Shown here: positions 16,969 to 25,446 of the stretch, in pieces
Position numbering within the stretch: position 1 is the first letter of the stretch
Layout of the letters: every line of letters begins with the position of its first letter
Source of the DNA: an uncultured Bacteroidales bacterium
Lineage (GTDB): Bacteria; Bacteroidota; Bacteroidia; Bacteroidales; Bacteroidaceae
Direction of reading: 5' to 3'
Length of the DNA stretch: 56,320 nucleotides
NCBI GenBank assembly: GCA_902770725.1
Contig: CACXUA010000036.1
Coordinates: 1 to 56,320 of the forward strand
Program-made: the position numbers and the translations under genes
Notes under the pieces: generated by a model
What the model was told of the DNA's origin: nothing
The model's input: the letters and a program-made list of their open reading frames with translations, nothing else
Databases searched by the model: none

Positions 16969-19875
16969 ATGAAAGCAAAAAATCTCATCTGTTTCTGCCT
17001 TTTGGCAACCATTCTGTGTCTGTTTTCTTGCAAGGACCGCAATTACGAAAGTGTGAACGGCGACCCTATGCAGACGCGTATCTATACCCTCGACAATGGT
17101 CTGAAGGTCTATCTCTCTGTTAACAAAGAGGAGCCTCGCATTCAGACTTACATCGCTGTGCGTACAGGTTCGAAGAACGACCCTGCCGAGACAACAGGTC
17201 TGGCACACTACTTGGAGCACCTTATGTTCAAGGGTACAAAGCAGTTTGGTACCACCGACCCCGAGGCTGAGGCTCCTTTGCTGGACGAGATTGAGCAGCG
17301 CTACGAAGAATATCGCACCATAACCGACGAGGCAGTCCGCAAGCAGAAGTACCACGAGATAGACAGCGTCTCGCAACTCGCAGCCAAGTACTTCATTCCC
17401 AATGAGTACGACAAACTGATGGCTGCCATCGGTAGCCAGGGCTCGAATGCTTTCACCTCGAACGACGTGACCTGCTATGTAGAGGACATCCCCTCGAACG
17501 AGATTGAGAACTGGGCAAAGGTGCAGGCCGACCGCTTCCAGAATATGGTGATTCGCGGCTTCCACACCGAGTTGGAGGCTGTCTATGAGGAGTACAACAT
17601 TGGCCTCTCCAGCGATGGCAACAAGCAATACGAGGCTCTGCTCGCCAAGCTTTTCCCCACGCATCCTTACGGTACGCAGACCACCATCGGTACGCAGCAA
17701 CACCTGAAGAATCCGTCTATCACTAACATCAAGAACTACTTCGCAAAGTGGTATGTGCCCAATAACGTGGCCATCTGTATGGCAGGCGATTTCGACCCCG
17801 ACAAGACGCTGGAAATCCTGAAGAAATACTTCGGCGAGTGGAAAGCCGGCGAGGACGTCACGCAACCCACCTTTCCCGAGTTGGAGCCGCTTACTCAGTC
17901 TGTTGACACGACCGTTGTAGGCCTCGAAGCCGAGAACATCTGGTTGGGATGGCGCAGCGAAAAGGCATCTTCCCTGCAGAACGATACGCTCGAACTAGTC
18001 AGCGCTGTGCTCTATAACGGCAAGGCAGGCCTCTTGGACATCGATCTGAATCAGGAGATGAAGGTGATGGATGCCGGTGCTTTTGCTGAACCGATGCTCG
18101 ACCACGGCTTCTTCCTGCTGGCAGGTCAGCCCAAAGAGGGACAGTCACTCGACGAAGTGAAGGAGTTGCTTTTGGGTGAGATAAACAAACTGAAATGTGG
18201 CGACTTCGATGAGGATCTGCTGCTGTCTGCCTTGAACAATAAGAAACTGGATGACCTGCGCAGCCTCGACTACAACTCGGCTCGCGTCAGCAAGATGCTC
18301 GACGCCTTCATCAATGGCATCGAATGGCAGCAGTTGGTTGGTCAGAAGGACCGTCTCGCCAAGATAACAAAGCAGGAACTTGTGGACTTCGCAAAACGCT
18401 TCTTTACCGAGGGCTACGTTGCCGTCTATAAGCGTCAGGGCGAGGACACCACGCAGAAGAAGATTGACAAGCCTGCCATCACGCCCATTCCAACGAACCG
18501 CGACCTCGTCAGCCAGTTCGTGAAGGACATTCAGGAAGCAGAAGTAAAGCCCATCGAGCCTCAGTTCCTCGACTACAAAAAGGACCTCTCGTTCTTTACT
18601 ACACAGAAGGGCTTGCCCGTCATCTACAAGCAGAACACCGAAAACGGCCTCTTCGAACTGCAGTTCCGCTATGAGTTCGGACAGGAGGACGACAATCGCT
18701 ACGACGTGGCTGCCAACTACATCGACTATCTCGGTACAGACAAACTCTCTGCCGCACAAGTCAAGCACCAGTTCTACAAGATGGCCTGCAACTACGCTAT
18801 CAGCGTGAACGCCGACGCAATCACTATTGGTCTCAGCGGCCTCGCCGAGTACATGCCCGATGCACTCGCTCTGCTCGAAGACTTGCTTCACAATGCTAAG
18901 GTCGATGAGGATGCCTATCAGCAGATGGTTGGACTCATCCTGAAGAACCGCCAAGACCAGAAGTCGGAGCAGCGCAGCTGTTTCGCCATGTTGGGTGAGT
19001 ATGCCCTCTATGGCCCGCACAATGCCATGCGCGACAACATGACCGAACAGCAGCTTCGCGAGACCAATCCTCAGGAACTGCTTGACCTCCTGAAGAACAT
19101 TTCCCAGTACGAGCACCAGGTCCTCTACTACGGTCCTATTGCTGAGGAGAAACTGGATGGCTGCTTGTCCGACCTGCATCACACCGAAAAGGACCTGAAG
19201 CCTGTGCCAGAAGGTAAGCCCTACGAGTTGCAGACGATATCGGAGCCCGAGGTCATCATCGCACCTTACGATGCCAAGAACATCTATATGCGCATGTTCG
19301 TCAACGAAGGCAGGCAGACCAATCTCGACGAGCACGCCACCATCGAACTCTTCAACGAATACTTTGGCGGCGGCATGAACGGCGTCGTCTTCCAAGAGAT
19401 GCGTGAAGCTCGCGGACTGGCCTATAATGCTATGGCATACTATCTAACTCCTGCCAAGAAAGGACAGCCCGAGTATTTCCTCACACACATCATCACGCAG
19501 AACGACAAGATGATGGACTGCGTCAAGCAGTTCCGCGAAATCCTCGACAAGATGCCTGCCAGCGAGGCTGCCTTCCAGATTGCCAAGGATGCCCTGACAA
19601 AGCGACTTGCCAGCCAGCGCACCACCAAGTTCGGCGTCATTCGGGCTTATATCAGCGACAAGCGACAAGGCTTTGACTTCGACGTGGACAAGAAGATATA
19701 CGAAGACCTGCAGAACCTGACCTTGCAGGATATTGAGGGCTTCGAGCAGGCTAACATCGCAGGCAAGACAGGGCGCTACGTCATCCTCGGCAACGAGAAG
19801 GAACTCGACATGGCTAGCCTTGGTCAGATAGCACCAATCCGTCGTGTCAGCCTCGAGGAAATCTTCGGCTACTAA
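16969..19875 (+). CDS. M16-family zinc metalloprotease, lipoprotein
   Basis: 968 residues with the two-repeat architecture of PqqL/pitrilysin-like proteases. A lipobox LFSC at residues 18-21 predicts a lipoprotein anchored in the envelope. The inverted zinc motif HxxEH is HYLEH near residues 80-84 (GLAHYLEHLMFKGT), and the distal zinc glutamate lies in ELEAVYEEYN near residue 202. The inactive second half carries the substrate-grip motif FQEMREARGLAYNAMAYY. The usual insertion of M16 enzymes between HxxEH and the distal Glu is present. Such proteins degrade peptides in the periplasm or at the cell surface. The gene has its own promoter and a strong terminator 19 bases past the stop, so it is monocistronic. 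Intact. Confidence 0.93.
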   Translation: MKAKNLICFCLLATILCLFSCKDRNYESVNGDPMQTRIYTLDNGLKVYLSVNKEEPRIQTYIAVRTGSKNDPAETTGLAHYLEHLMFKGTKQFGTTDPEAEAPLLDEIEQRYEEYRTITDEAVRKQKYHEIDSVSQLAAKYFIPNEYDKLMAAIGSQGSNAFTSNDVTCYVEDIPSNEIENWAKVQADRFQNMVIRGFHTELEAVYEEYNIGLSSDGNKQYEALLAKLFPTHPYGTQTTIGTQQHLKNPSITNIKNYFAKWYVPNNVAICMAGDFDPDKTLEILKKYFGEWKAGEDVTQPTFPELEPLTQSVDTTVVGLEAENIWLGWRSEKASSLQNDTLELVSAVLYNGKAGLLDIDLNQEMKVMDAGAFAEPMLDHGFFLLAGQPKEGQSLDEVKELLLGEINKLKCGDFDEDLLLSALNNKKLDDLRSLDYNSARVSKMLDAFINGIEWQQLVGQKDRLAKITKQELVDFAKRFFTEGYVAVYKRQGEDTTQKKIDKPAITPIPTNRDLVSQFVKDIQEAEVKPIEPQFLDYKKDLSFFTTQKGLPVIYKQNTENGLFELQFRYEFGQEDDNRYDVAANYIDYLGTDKLSAAQVKHQFYKMACNYAISVNADAITIGLSGLAEYMPDALALLEDLLHNAKVDEDAYQQMVGLILKNRQDQKSEQRSCFAMLGEYALYGPHNAMRDNMTEQQLRETNPQELLDLLKNISQYEHQVLYYGPIAEEKLDGCLSDLHHTEKDLKPVPEGKPYELQTISEPEVIIAPYDAKNIYMRMFVNEGRQTNLDEHATIELFNEYFGGGMNGVVFQEMREARGLAYNAMAYYLTPAKKGQPEYFLTHIITQNDKMMDCVKQFREILDKMPASEAAFQIAKDALTKRLASQRTTKFGVIRAYISDKRQGFDFDVDKKIYEDLQNLTLQDIEGFEQANIAGKTGRYVILGNEKELDMASLGQIAPIRRVSLEEIFGY

Positions 19876-19894
19876 GCTTTACCATATATACGAC

Positions 19895-19932
19895 AAGAGC
19901 GTGCCCTTCCCGTTTGGAGAGCACGCTCTTTT
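19895..19932. terminator. Bidirectional terminator between convergent genes
   Basis: aagagcgtgc and gcacgctctt form a perfect 10-bp stem around a 16-base loop, followed by tt on the plus strand. It serves the M16 gene and perhaps the convergent secreted protein gene. Confidence 0.75.
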
Positions 19933-19952
19933 GCTTGATTCTTCTAATGCTT

Positions 19953-20333
19953 TTACCTTGATGGGGCTGGTCGTGAACCAATCTTCTTGAAGTTCTTGTC
20001 CCAGATAAGAATCCAATTACCTTTGCGACTTGTAATTGTTTCAGCCGTAACAGACAAAACTTCACCGACGTTGCTAATGCTCTGCGACGCTTTGACTCTT
20101 CCCTTTACATCAAAGATACGATAGAAGCCCGTGTTCTTTCCAACGAAGAACGTGCTTCCCCATCCAACCACTTCGCCAACACTGCTGCGAGCGAAGCCGC
20201 AAATTTTCTTGCCTTTTGCATCATAAAGGCGATGCCAATTCCCATCAGATTCGATGTAAGAAATCTCTTGAGCCGCAGCAATTCCTGCAAACAATAGCGC
20301 CAAAAGTGCTATGATGATTCGTCCTTTTTTCAT
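19953..20333 (-). CDS. Hypothetical secreted protein, 126 aa
   Basis: No family recognised. It has a signal peptide (MKKGRIIIALLALLFAGIAAAQ) and a mature part of about 105 residues. The mature part contains three similar strands, WHRLYDAKGKKICGF, FYRIFDVKGRVKAS and WILIWDKNFKKIGS, which suggest a small repeated beta fold such as beta-propeller-like blades. A minus-strand -7 box TATCTTTG (20356-20363) lies 22 bases upstream of the start; no clear -33 is seen. It is convergent with the M16 gene and divergent from the GH78 gene. Similar short proteins are common in Prevotella. Function unknown. Confidence 0.7.
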   Translation of the reverse strand: MKKGRIIIALLALLFAGIAAAQEISYIESDGNWHRLYDAKGKKICGFARSSVGEVVGWGSTFFVGKNTGFYRIFDVKGRVKASQSISNVGEVLSVTAETITSRKGNWILIWDKNFKKIGSRPAPSR

Positions 20334-20435
20334 GATAAGTGATGTTTCTCGCTTGCAAAGATATGAAAAAGTTTGATGAAAAGCGCTTTGTTCACAAATT
20401 ATTTGTAATTTTGTGTTATCGAAACCCTAATATCT

Positions 20436-22982
20436 ATGCCAAAACTTCTCTTTTGCCTGCTCTCTGCTTTGCTTTTTGCAGAATCGGCTTCGGCTCGTCT
20501 GAAAGCTGTTTCCCTGACTTGCGAGGATTTGACCGAACCAATGGCAGTTGGTACGTTGCAGCCAAGATTTTCGTGGCTCAACGTTACTGAAGAAAATGAA
20601 CGGAACCAACGACAAACAGCCTTTCAGATTCAAGTCGCTTCCACAATGGAGAGGCTTCTTCTTGGTGAAGCAGACTTGTGGGATTCAGGGCGCAGAAAAA
20701 GTGATGCGACGCGATATGTCACTTATCAAGGTTTGCCCCTAACCAGCAATGCCGATTGCTATTGGCGAGTAAGGGTGTGGGACAAACATCGAAAGTGTTC
20801 CGATTGGAGTGAACCGGCTCGTTTCCATACAGCTCTTCACTCTTCTGATTGGGTGGCAAAGTGGATTGGCTTCGACGAGGAAGCACCTTTGTTCCAGAAA
20901 GAATTTGTGATAGACAAGCCCGTCCAGAATGCTCATATCTTTATCTGTGGACTGGGCTATTTTGAATTGTATGTCGATGGCAAGAAGGTGAGCGACGATG
21001 TGCTAGTGCCAGGACAAACCGACTACTCTCATCGCAATGATATCGAGAAAACGCGAGTAGCAATAGATAACGAGTTTACGGGCTATCGCTGCCTCTATCT
21101 TGGCTATGACCTCACGCCCTTCCTTTCTCTTGGTCGTCATGTTTTGGGAGTATGGCTTGGGAACGGTTTCTTCAATTCGCAGAATGGCTTTGCCATGCAT
21201 TACGGAAAGCCCCGTCTCATTGCCCAATTGATGTTGACCTTTGCCGACGGCTCATCGCAAATCATTCCTACCGATACTTCTTGGCTTGCAAAGCGAAGTG
21301 GCATTACGCAAAACAGCATTTTTGGTGGTGAGGTTTTCGATGCAAGGATTCATGAAGAGGCTTGGCAACCGGCTCTCCTTCGTGATGCCCCAGATGGGAC
21401 GCTCGAGCCACAAATGTCTCCATCCGATAAGGTCTGCGAAACCTTTGTTCCAAAGAAGATAGAGCGTCTTGGCGATAATAGTTGGCGAGTTGACTTTGGC
21501 GAGGAAATCTCGGGCTGGGTTCATTTGAAGGACATCCAGGGCCAGGCAGGGCAGCGAATAGAAATCAAGTATCTCTCCGAATCTCCGAATGGTGAGAATA
21601 TATATATAATGAAGGGCGATGGAAAGGAAAGTTACCATCCACGTTTCACTTGGTTTGTGTTCCGACAGGTCGAGATAACTGGACTTGACGCGCTTGAAGC
21701 TTCTCAAATTCAAGCAGAAGCCGTAAATACAGAACTTCGGCAAACGGGCTTCTTTGCCTGTTCCGACACATTATTGAACAAGATTCATCGTATTTGGCGA
21801 CGCACACTTTTGGACAATGCTCATGGCTCCGTTTTTAGCGATTGCCCACATCGAGAACGCTCTGCTTATCTGGGCGATGGACAAGTTGCTGCCGAGATGG
21901 TGATGCGAACTTTCGACGCCCGTGCTTTCTATCGGAAATGGTTTGCCGATATGCGATTGGCACAGAATCCTCGAACAGGCTTCGTCCCTTTTGGAGCACC
22001 TTGGCAACCAGGCTGTGGTGGTGGAGTTCCTTGGAGCGCAGCCATGATTTTGATGCCTTATGATTTCTATCAATGTTATGGAGATAGTTCCGTGCTTAGA
22101 GAAAACTATGCTTCAATGCTTCGATTGATGGACTATTTCGCTGGTTGGGTGAACGAGGACGGAACGATGGAGCAACACTACCAGCCACATAACGACATGA
22201 CCTATTGGTGTAACCTCGGAGAATGGTGCACACCAACGGAATCTCGTCCTTCAAATGCGCTCGTCCATACCTATTTCTATTGGCTTTGTGCAAAAAGGAT
22301 GGCTTCGATTGCAGGGCTTTTGGGCGACAACGAATCTGAGCAACGCTTCGCCGTTTTGGAAGAGCGAACTCGCAAAGCCTTCCACCATCGCTTCTACGAT
22401 GCGGAGAATAAAACTTATGGTCCGGCTGGGTCTAATCTCTTTGCTTACGAGATGATGCCTGATGTGAACCTGAAAGAGGCTCTTATGCAAGATATGGAGG
22501 CAAGCCGGAATCACCTTTATACAGGCATCTTTGGGACGAAACTCTTCTTCAATGTCCTAGCCGATGCAGGGCTTTCCGACCAAGCACTTGAAGCCTTCCT
22601 GCAGCACGATTTTCCCTCGTTTGGGCATTGGATAGAGCAGGGAGCCACCACGACTTGGGAACAATGGGATGGTGCCAATTCCCATTGCCATCCCATGTTT
22701 GGCGGTGGTTTGATCTGGTTATATTCTTGGTTGGGAGGAATCTGCTTTGACAGTCCTCGACTCATTAACATTTCCCCTCATCTTTCAGAGCGAATAACGT
22801 GGGTAGAGTGTTCGCAAGTGAATCTTTACGGCACAATTCACCTTCGTTCAGAACGACTTGTAGATGGACGTTTGAAAGTATCGGTAGATATTCCAGTCGG
22901 TTGCCAAGCCATCATCACCAATCCTTCGAAACCGAGCAAGCAACGACTCGTCGGATCAGGGCATTGGGAACTAATAGTCTAG
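20436..22982 (+). CDS. GH78 alpha-L-rhamnosidase
   Basis: 848 residues with a signal peptide (MPKLLFCLLSALLFAESASA). Layout follows the GH78 family: an N-terminal fibronectin-like region (YWRVRVWDKHRKCSDWSEP), a Bac_rhamnosid_N jelly roll (GYFELYVDGKKVSDDVLVPG, WLGNGF), then the alpha/alpha barrel with the hallmark DCPHRERSAYLGD at residues about 468-480, where the acid/base and nearby catalytic carboxylates reside, and a C-terminal beta domain. It removes terminal alpha-L-rhamnose, typically from pectin (RG-I/RG-II), flavonoids or arabinogalactan. A possible -7 box TAATTTTG (20406-20413) precedes the start. The last 12 bases overlap the end of the convergent fmt gene. There is no SusC/D pair next to it. 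Confidence 0.94.
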   Translation: MPKLLFCLLSALLFAESASARLKAVSLTCEDLTEPMAVGTLQPRFSWLNVTEENERNQRQTAFQIQVASTMERLLLGEADLWDSGRRKSDATRYVTYQGLPLTSNADCYWRVRVWDKHRKCSDWSEPARFHTALHSSDWVAKWIGFDEEAPLFQKEFVIDKPVQNAHIFICGLGYFELYVDGKKVSDDVLVPGQTDYSHRNDIEKTRVAIDNEFTGYRCLYLGYDLTPFLSLGRHVLGVWLGNGFFNSQNGFAMHYGKPRLIAQLMLTFADGSSQIIPTDTSWLAKRSGITQNSIFGGEVFDARIHEEAWQPALLRDAPDGTLEPQMSPSDKVCETFVPKKIERLGDNSWRVDFGEEISGWVHLKDIQGQAGQRIEIKYLSESPNGENIYIMKGDGKESYHPRFTWFVFRQVEITGLDALEASQIQAEAVNTELRQTGFFACSDTLLNKIHRIWRRTLLDNAHGSVFSDCPHRERSAYLGDGQVAAEMVMRTFDARAFYRKWFADMRLAQNPRTGFVPFGAPWQPGCGGGVPWSAAMILMPYDFYQCYGDSSVLRENYASMLRLMDYFAGWVNEDGTMEQHYQPHNDMTYWCNLGEWCTPTESRPSNALVHTYFYWLCAKRMASIAGLLGDNESEQRFAVLEERTRKAFHHRFYDAENKTYGPAGSNLFAYEMMPDVNLKEALMQDMEASRNHLYTGIFGTKLFFNVLADAGLSDQALEAFLQHDFPSFGHWIEQGATTTWEQWDGANSHCHPMFGGGLIWLYSWLGGICFDSPRLINISPHLSERITWVECSQVNLYGTIHLRSERLVDGRLKVSVDIPVGCQAIITNPSKPSKQRLVGSGHWELIV

Positions 22983-23921
22983 GTTCTCAATTTGTGTTCC
23001 GCGAAGCAAATCGGCTACAGGCATTCTTTTTTTGCCTGCCAGTTGCACTTCGTCAAGAGAAAGATAACCACCTTTCAATGCGATTTTAAGCTTGTTCTTG
23101 CCATCGGAAATCAGCTCGCCTGTGCCTCCTATTGAGGTATTGGGAAGCATCGAGGTTCGGAAGACCTTCATTTCTGTCTGTTTCCCATTAGCGAGAACTG
23201 GCGTCCAAGCAGCAGGGTAGGGGCTGAGGCCACGAATAAAGTTGTAAGCACTTTCGAGGGTAAGTTCTTTCCAACGTATTTGACAGGTGTCTTTGAATAT
23301 CTTCGGTGCTGGTCGTAGTGGCTCGTCTGTCATGAATTGGCTTTGGTCTGTAGCTTTTGCCTGACCGTTTTCAATGAGTCGAACCGTTTTGATGACCAAC
23401 TCAGCACCTTGCATCATGAGCTTATCGTGCACATCTTCGGCACAATCTTCCAGGGCAATTGGGGTGCGTTCCTGCAAGATGATGCGACCTGTATCAATCT
23501 GTTCATCGAGGAAGAAAGTCGTGATGCCCGTCTCTTTGTCGCCATTGATAATGGCCCAATTGATGGGAGCTGCGCCTCGATATTGCGGGAGTAAAGCAGC
23601 GTGTAGGTTGAAGGTTCCAAGAGGTGGCAGAGCCCACACCACTTCTGGAAGCATTCGGAAAGCCACAACTATTTGCAAGTCGGGCTTCAAAGCCTTGAGT
23701 TCTGTCAGAAAAGTCTCGTCGCGAAGTTTCTCGGGCTGAAGGACTGGAATGCCTTTCTCGAGGGCAAACTTCTTGACGGGACTGCTTTGCAGAACATCGT
23801 GATGCCTGCCAATTGCTTTATCGGGCATTGTGACGACACCGACCACATTGCAGCCCTCTTCAATTAAGCGTTTGAGGGACTGCACGGCAAAGTCGGGTGT
23901 GCCCATGAAAACTATTCTCAT
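22971..23921 (-). CDS. fmt: Methionyl-tRNA formyltransferase
   Basis: 316 residues from the ATG at 23921, chosen because the product then begins MRIVFMGTPDFAVQSL, the universal Fmt start; an upstream in-frame ATG would read through the previous gene. It transfers a formyl group from 10-formyl-THF to initiator Met-tRNA. Visible motifs are LHAALLPQYRGAAPINWAIINGD, the catalytic Asn-His loop of the formyltransferase fold, and GITTFFLDEQIDTG. The start overlaps the stop of the DUF1080 gene as ATGA, suggesting coupled translation. Its 3' end overlaps the GH78 gene by 12 bases. Confidence 0.96.
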   Translation of the reverse strand: MRIVFMGTPDFAVQSLKRLIEEGCNVVGVVTMPDKAIGRHHDVLQSSPVKKFALEKGIPVLQPEKLRDETFLTELKALKPDLQIVVAFRMLPEVVWALPPLGTFNLHAALLPQYRGAAPINWAIINGDKETGITTFFLDEQIDTGRIILQERTPIALEDCAEDVHDKLMMQGAELVIKTVRLIENGQAKATDQSQFMTDEPLRPAPKIFKDTCQIRWKELTLESAYNFIRGLSPYPAAWTPVLANGKQTEMKVFRTSMLPNTSIGGTGELISDGKNKLKIALKGGYLSLDEVQLAGKKRMPVADLLRGTQIENLDY

Positions 23922-24913
23922 AGTTCCTTTACATAGATGTTTCTGAAGTAGCAACGGCTTCCATGAGCCTGCATTTCAATCTGTTCTTTGGGGAAGATGG
24001 GCAGTTTGCGGTCCCAATAGTTCTCGAGGACTACCTCGTCAACCACTTTCGTTCCGTTCAGCCAAACAGTGACTTTCTCGCCCTTCATGATGATGCGGAA
24101 GGTGTTCCATTCGCCCAACTTGTTGTCTTCAACGCTTGTCGGAGTGCTTGGATTCTGCTTGTTGTTGTAGAGTCCGCCAGAGCCAACTTGCGCTCCAACA
24201 TTGGTTCGACGGATATCCCATATCTGAACTTGTGGTGCGCCACGCAAGTAAACGCCTGCATCAGGCTCTTTGCCGTTTGGGTCAAGGCGCCAATCGACGA
24301 GCAACTCGAAGTCGGCATAGTCCTTTATCGTGCAGATGTTGTCCCAACCATTGCCGATGTAAACCATTTCGCCGTTCTCTATAATCCAGTCGCGTCTCAT
24401 CAGTTCGTCGGCCTTTTCCTGTGCTTTCTGCAGTTCTTCTTTACTCATTTTGGCACGAGCAATCGGGTTCTCTACGAGGCCTTTCCAGCCTTCGAGGTCC
24501 TTTCCGTTAAAGAGGCAGACGAATCCTTCCTCGTTCTTGTTGGCCGAAGCGAGCCAAGCCTTAGCCTGCTTTTTGTCCTTGCCCTTGAGCATAGGCAGGA
24601 TGGCGTCGAGAGTCTGACGTGTTTCCTTTCCGTTGAATTCGGGGTGATTTGCAAGAATCGTCCAGACGGTCTTTGCGGCTTCTTGACCTATCTGTTCGTC
24701 TTCGAGCAGAGAAGTGGCGTAGGTCAAAGCCTGATAGGTTCCGGCATTAGCCATTAACTTCAGCGCAGCTTCTTGCTGAGCAGGGTCGTTTGTTTGCTCG
24801 ATGATGTGACGCAAGGCAATGACTTGGTTCTCGGGCGTGAGTGTCTGTGCCGAAATGTTCTGGCATAAGACAAAGAAGGCCGACATCATGATGCCGGCCA
24901 ACTTATGGATCAT
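23918..24913 (-). CDS. DUF1080 (3-keto-disaccharide hydrolase-like) secreted protein with N-terminal helical repeats
   Basis: 331 residues from MIHKLAGIMMSAF, giving a good signal peptide ending NISAQ; an ATG five codons upstream overlaps the epimerase gene and is possible. Residues about 25-120 are helical with HEAT-like spacing (PAQQEAALKLMANAGTYQAL, EQIGQEAAKTVWTILA). The rest is a DUF1080 concanavalin-like domain: CLFNGKDLEGWKG, WIIENGEMVYIG, FELLVDWRLDPNG, DAGVYLRG, QIWDIRRTNVG, GEWNTFRIIMKGEKVTVWLNG. Members of the family hydrolyse 3-keto-glycosides or bind carbohydrate. It lies between mce and fmt in one minus-strand run. Confidence 0.88.
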   Translation of the reverse strand: MIHKLAGIMMSAFFVLCQNISAQTLTPENQVIALRHIIEQTNDPAQQEAALKLMANAGTYQALTYATSLLEDEQIGQEAAKTVWTILANHPEFNGKETRQTLDAILPMLKGKDKKQAKAWLASANKNEEGFVCLFNGKDLEGWKGLVENPIARAKMSKEELQKAQEKADELMRRDWIIENGEMVYIGNGWDNICTIKDYADFELLVDWRLDPNGKEPDAGVYLRGAPQVQIWDIRRTNVGAQVGSGGLYNNKQNPSTPTSVEDNKLGEWNTFRIIMKGEKVTVWLNGTKVVDEVVLENYWDRKLPIFPKEQIEMQAHGSRCYFRNIYVKEL

Positions 24914-24915
24914 GT

Positions 24916-25320
24916 TTATTCTTCGCATAATTCAGTCAGGATGCCGCAGGTGCTCTTTGGATGAAGGAAAGCGATGTGGAGGCCGTCAGCACCCTTTCTG
25001 GGAGCCTTGTCGATGAGGCGAATGCCCTTGCTGTCGCACATTGCGAGTGCTTCGCTCACTCCGTCTTCCACCTTGAAGGCAACGTGATGAACGCCTCTGC
25101 CACCATTGTCGAGATATTTCTGGACAGTGCTTTCGGGGCAAGTCGGCTCCAAAAGTTCCAACTTCACCTCACCAACTTTGAGGAAAGCGGTCTTTACTTT
25201 CTGGTCTTCTACAACTTCTGTTTTGTAAACCTCCAAGCCGAGAACGTCCTGGAAATAGGGCAGAACTTCGTCGATGCTCTGTACGGCGATGCCCAAATGC
25301 TCAATGCGTGAAATCTTCAT
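24916..25320 (-). CDS. mce: Methylmalonyl-CoA epimerase
   Basis: 134 residues from MKISRIEHLGIAV, the standard N-terminus. It interconverts (R)- and (S)-methylmalonyl-CoA in the succinate-propionate route used by Bacteroidales to make propionate. It has a vicinal-oxygen-chelate fold: metal ligands are visible as His in EHLGIAV, His in GVHHVAFKV and Glu in the C-terminal CGILTELCEE, and FLHPKSTCG is typical. In many Bacteroides it sits next to the methylmalonyl-CoA decarboxylase genes; here the neighbour is a DUF1080 protein, separated by 2 bases. A 22-bp repeat array lies upstream. Confidence 0.95.
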   Translation of the reverse strand: MKISRIEHLGIAVQSIDEVLPYFQDVLGLEVYKTEVVEDQKVKTAFLKVGEVKLELLEPTCPESTVQKYLDNGGRGVHHVAFKVEDGVSEALAMCDSKGIRLIDKAPRKGADGLHIAFLHPKSTCGILTELCEE

Positions 25321-25360
25321 AATGTGATATTGTTTAATTAGGTTTGTTGTTAAAAGCACT

Positions 25361-25404
25361 GCAAACAACTTAACGTGTTAACTTGCTCAACTTAACGTGT
25401 TAAG
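25361..25404. repeat. 22-bp palindromic tandem repeat, array C (2 units)
   Basis: GCAAACAACTTAACGTGTTA... and TTGCTCAACTTAACGTGTTA... in tandem, in the inverse orientation relative to array B (AACGTGTT centre), with a decayed third unit to about 25418. It lies between the TonB-receptor stop and the mce start. Confidence 0.8.
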
Positions 25405-25446
25405 TTTGCAAATTAACCAGCACAAGTTTTCGGGGCTAACTGCAGA

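Noticed and set aside
16807..19395. Long antisense open frames (352 and 416 codons) opposite the M16 protease
   Set aside because: They are mirror images of the protease codons, show no family motif, and the plus strand encodes a clear enzyme.
22973..22982. Terminator or regulatory site at the GH78/fmt overlap
   Set aside because: The convergent genes simply overlap by 12 bases; no hairpin is visible.
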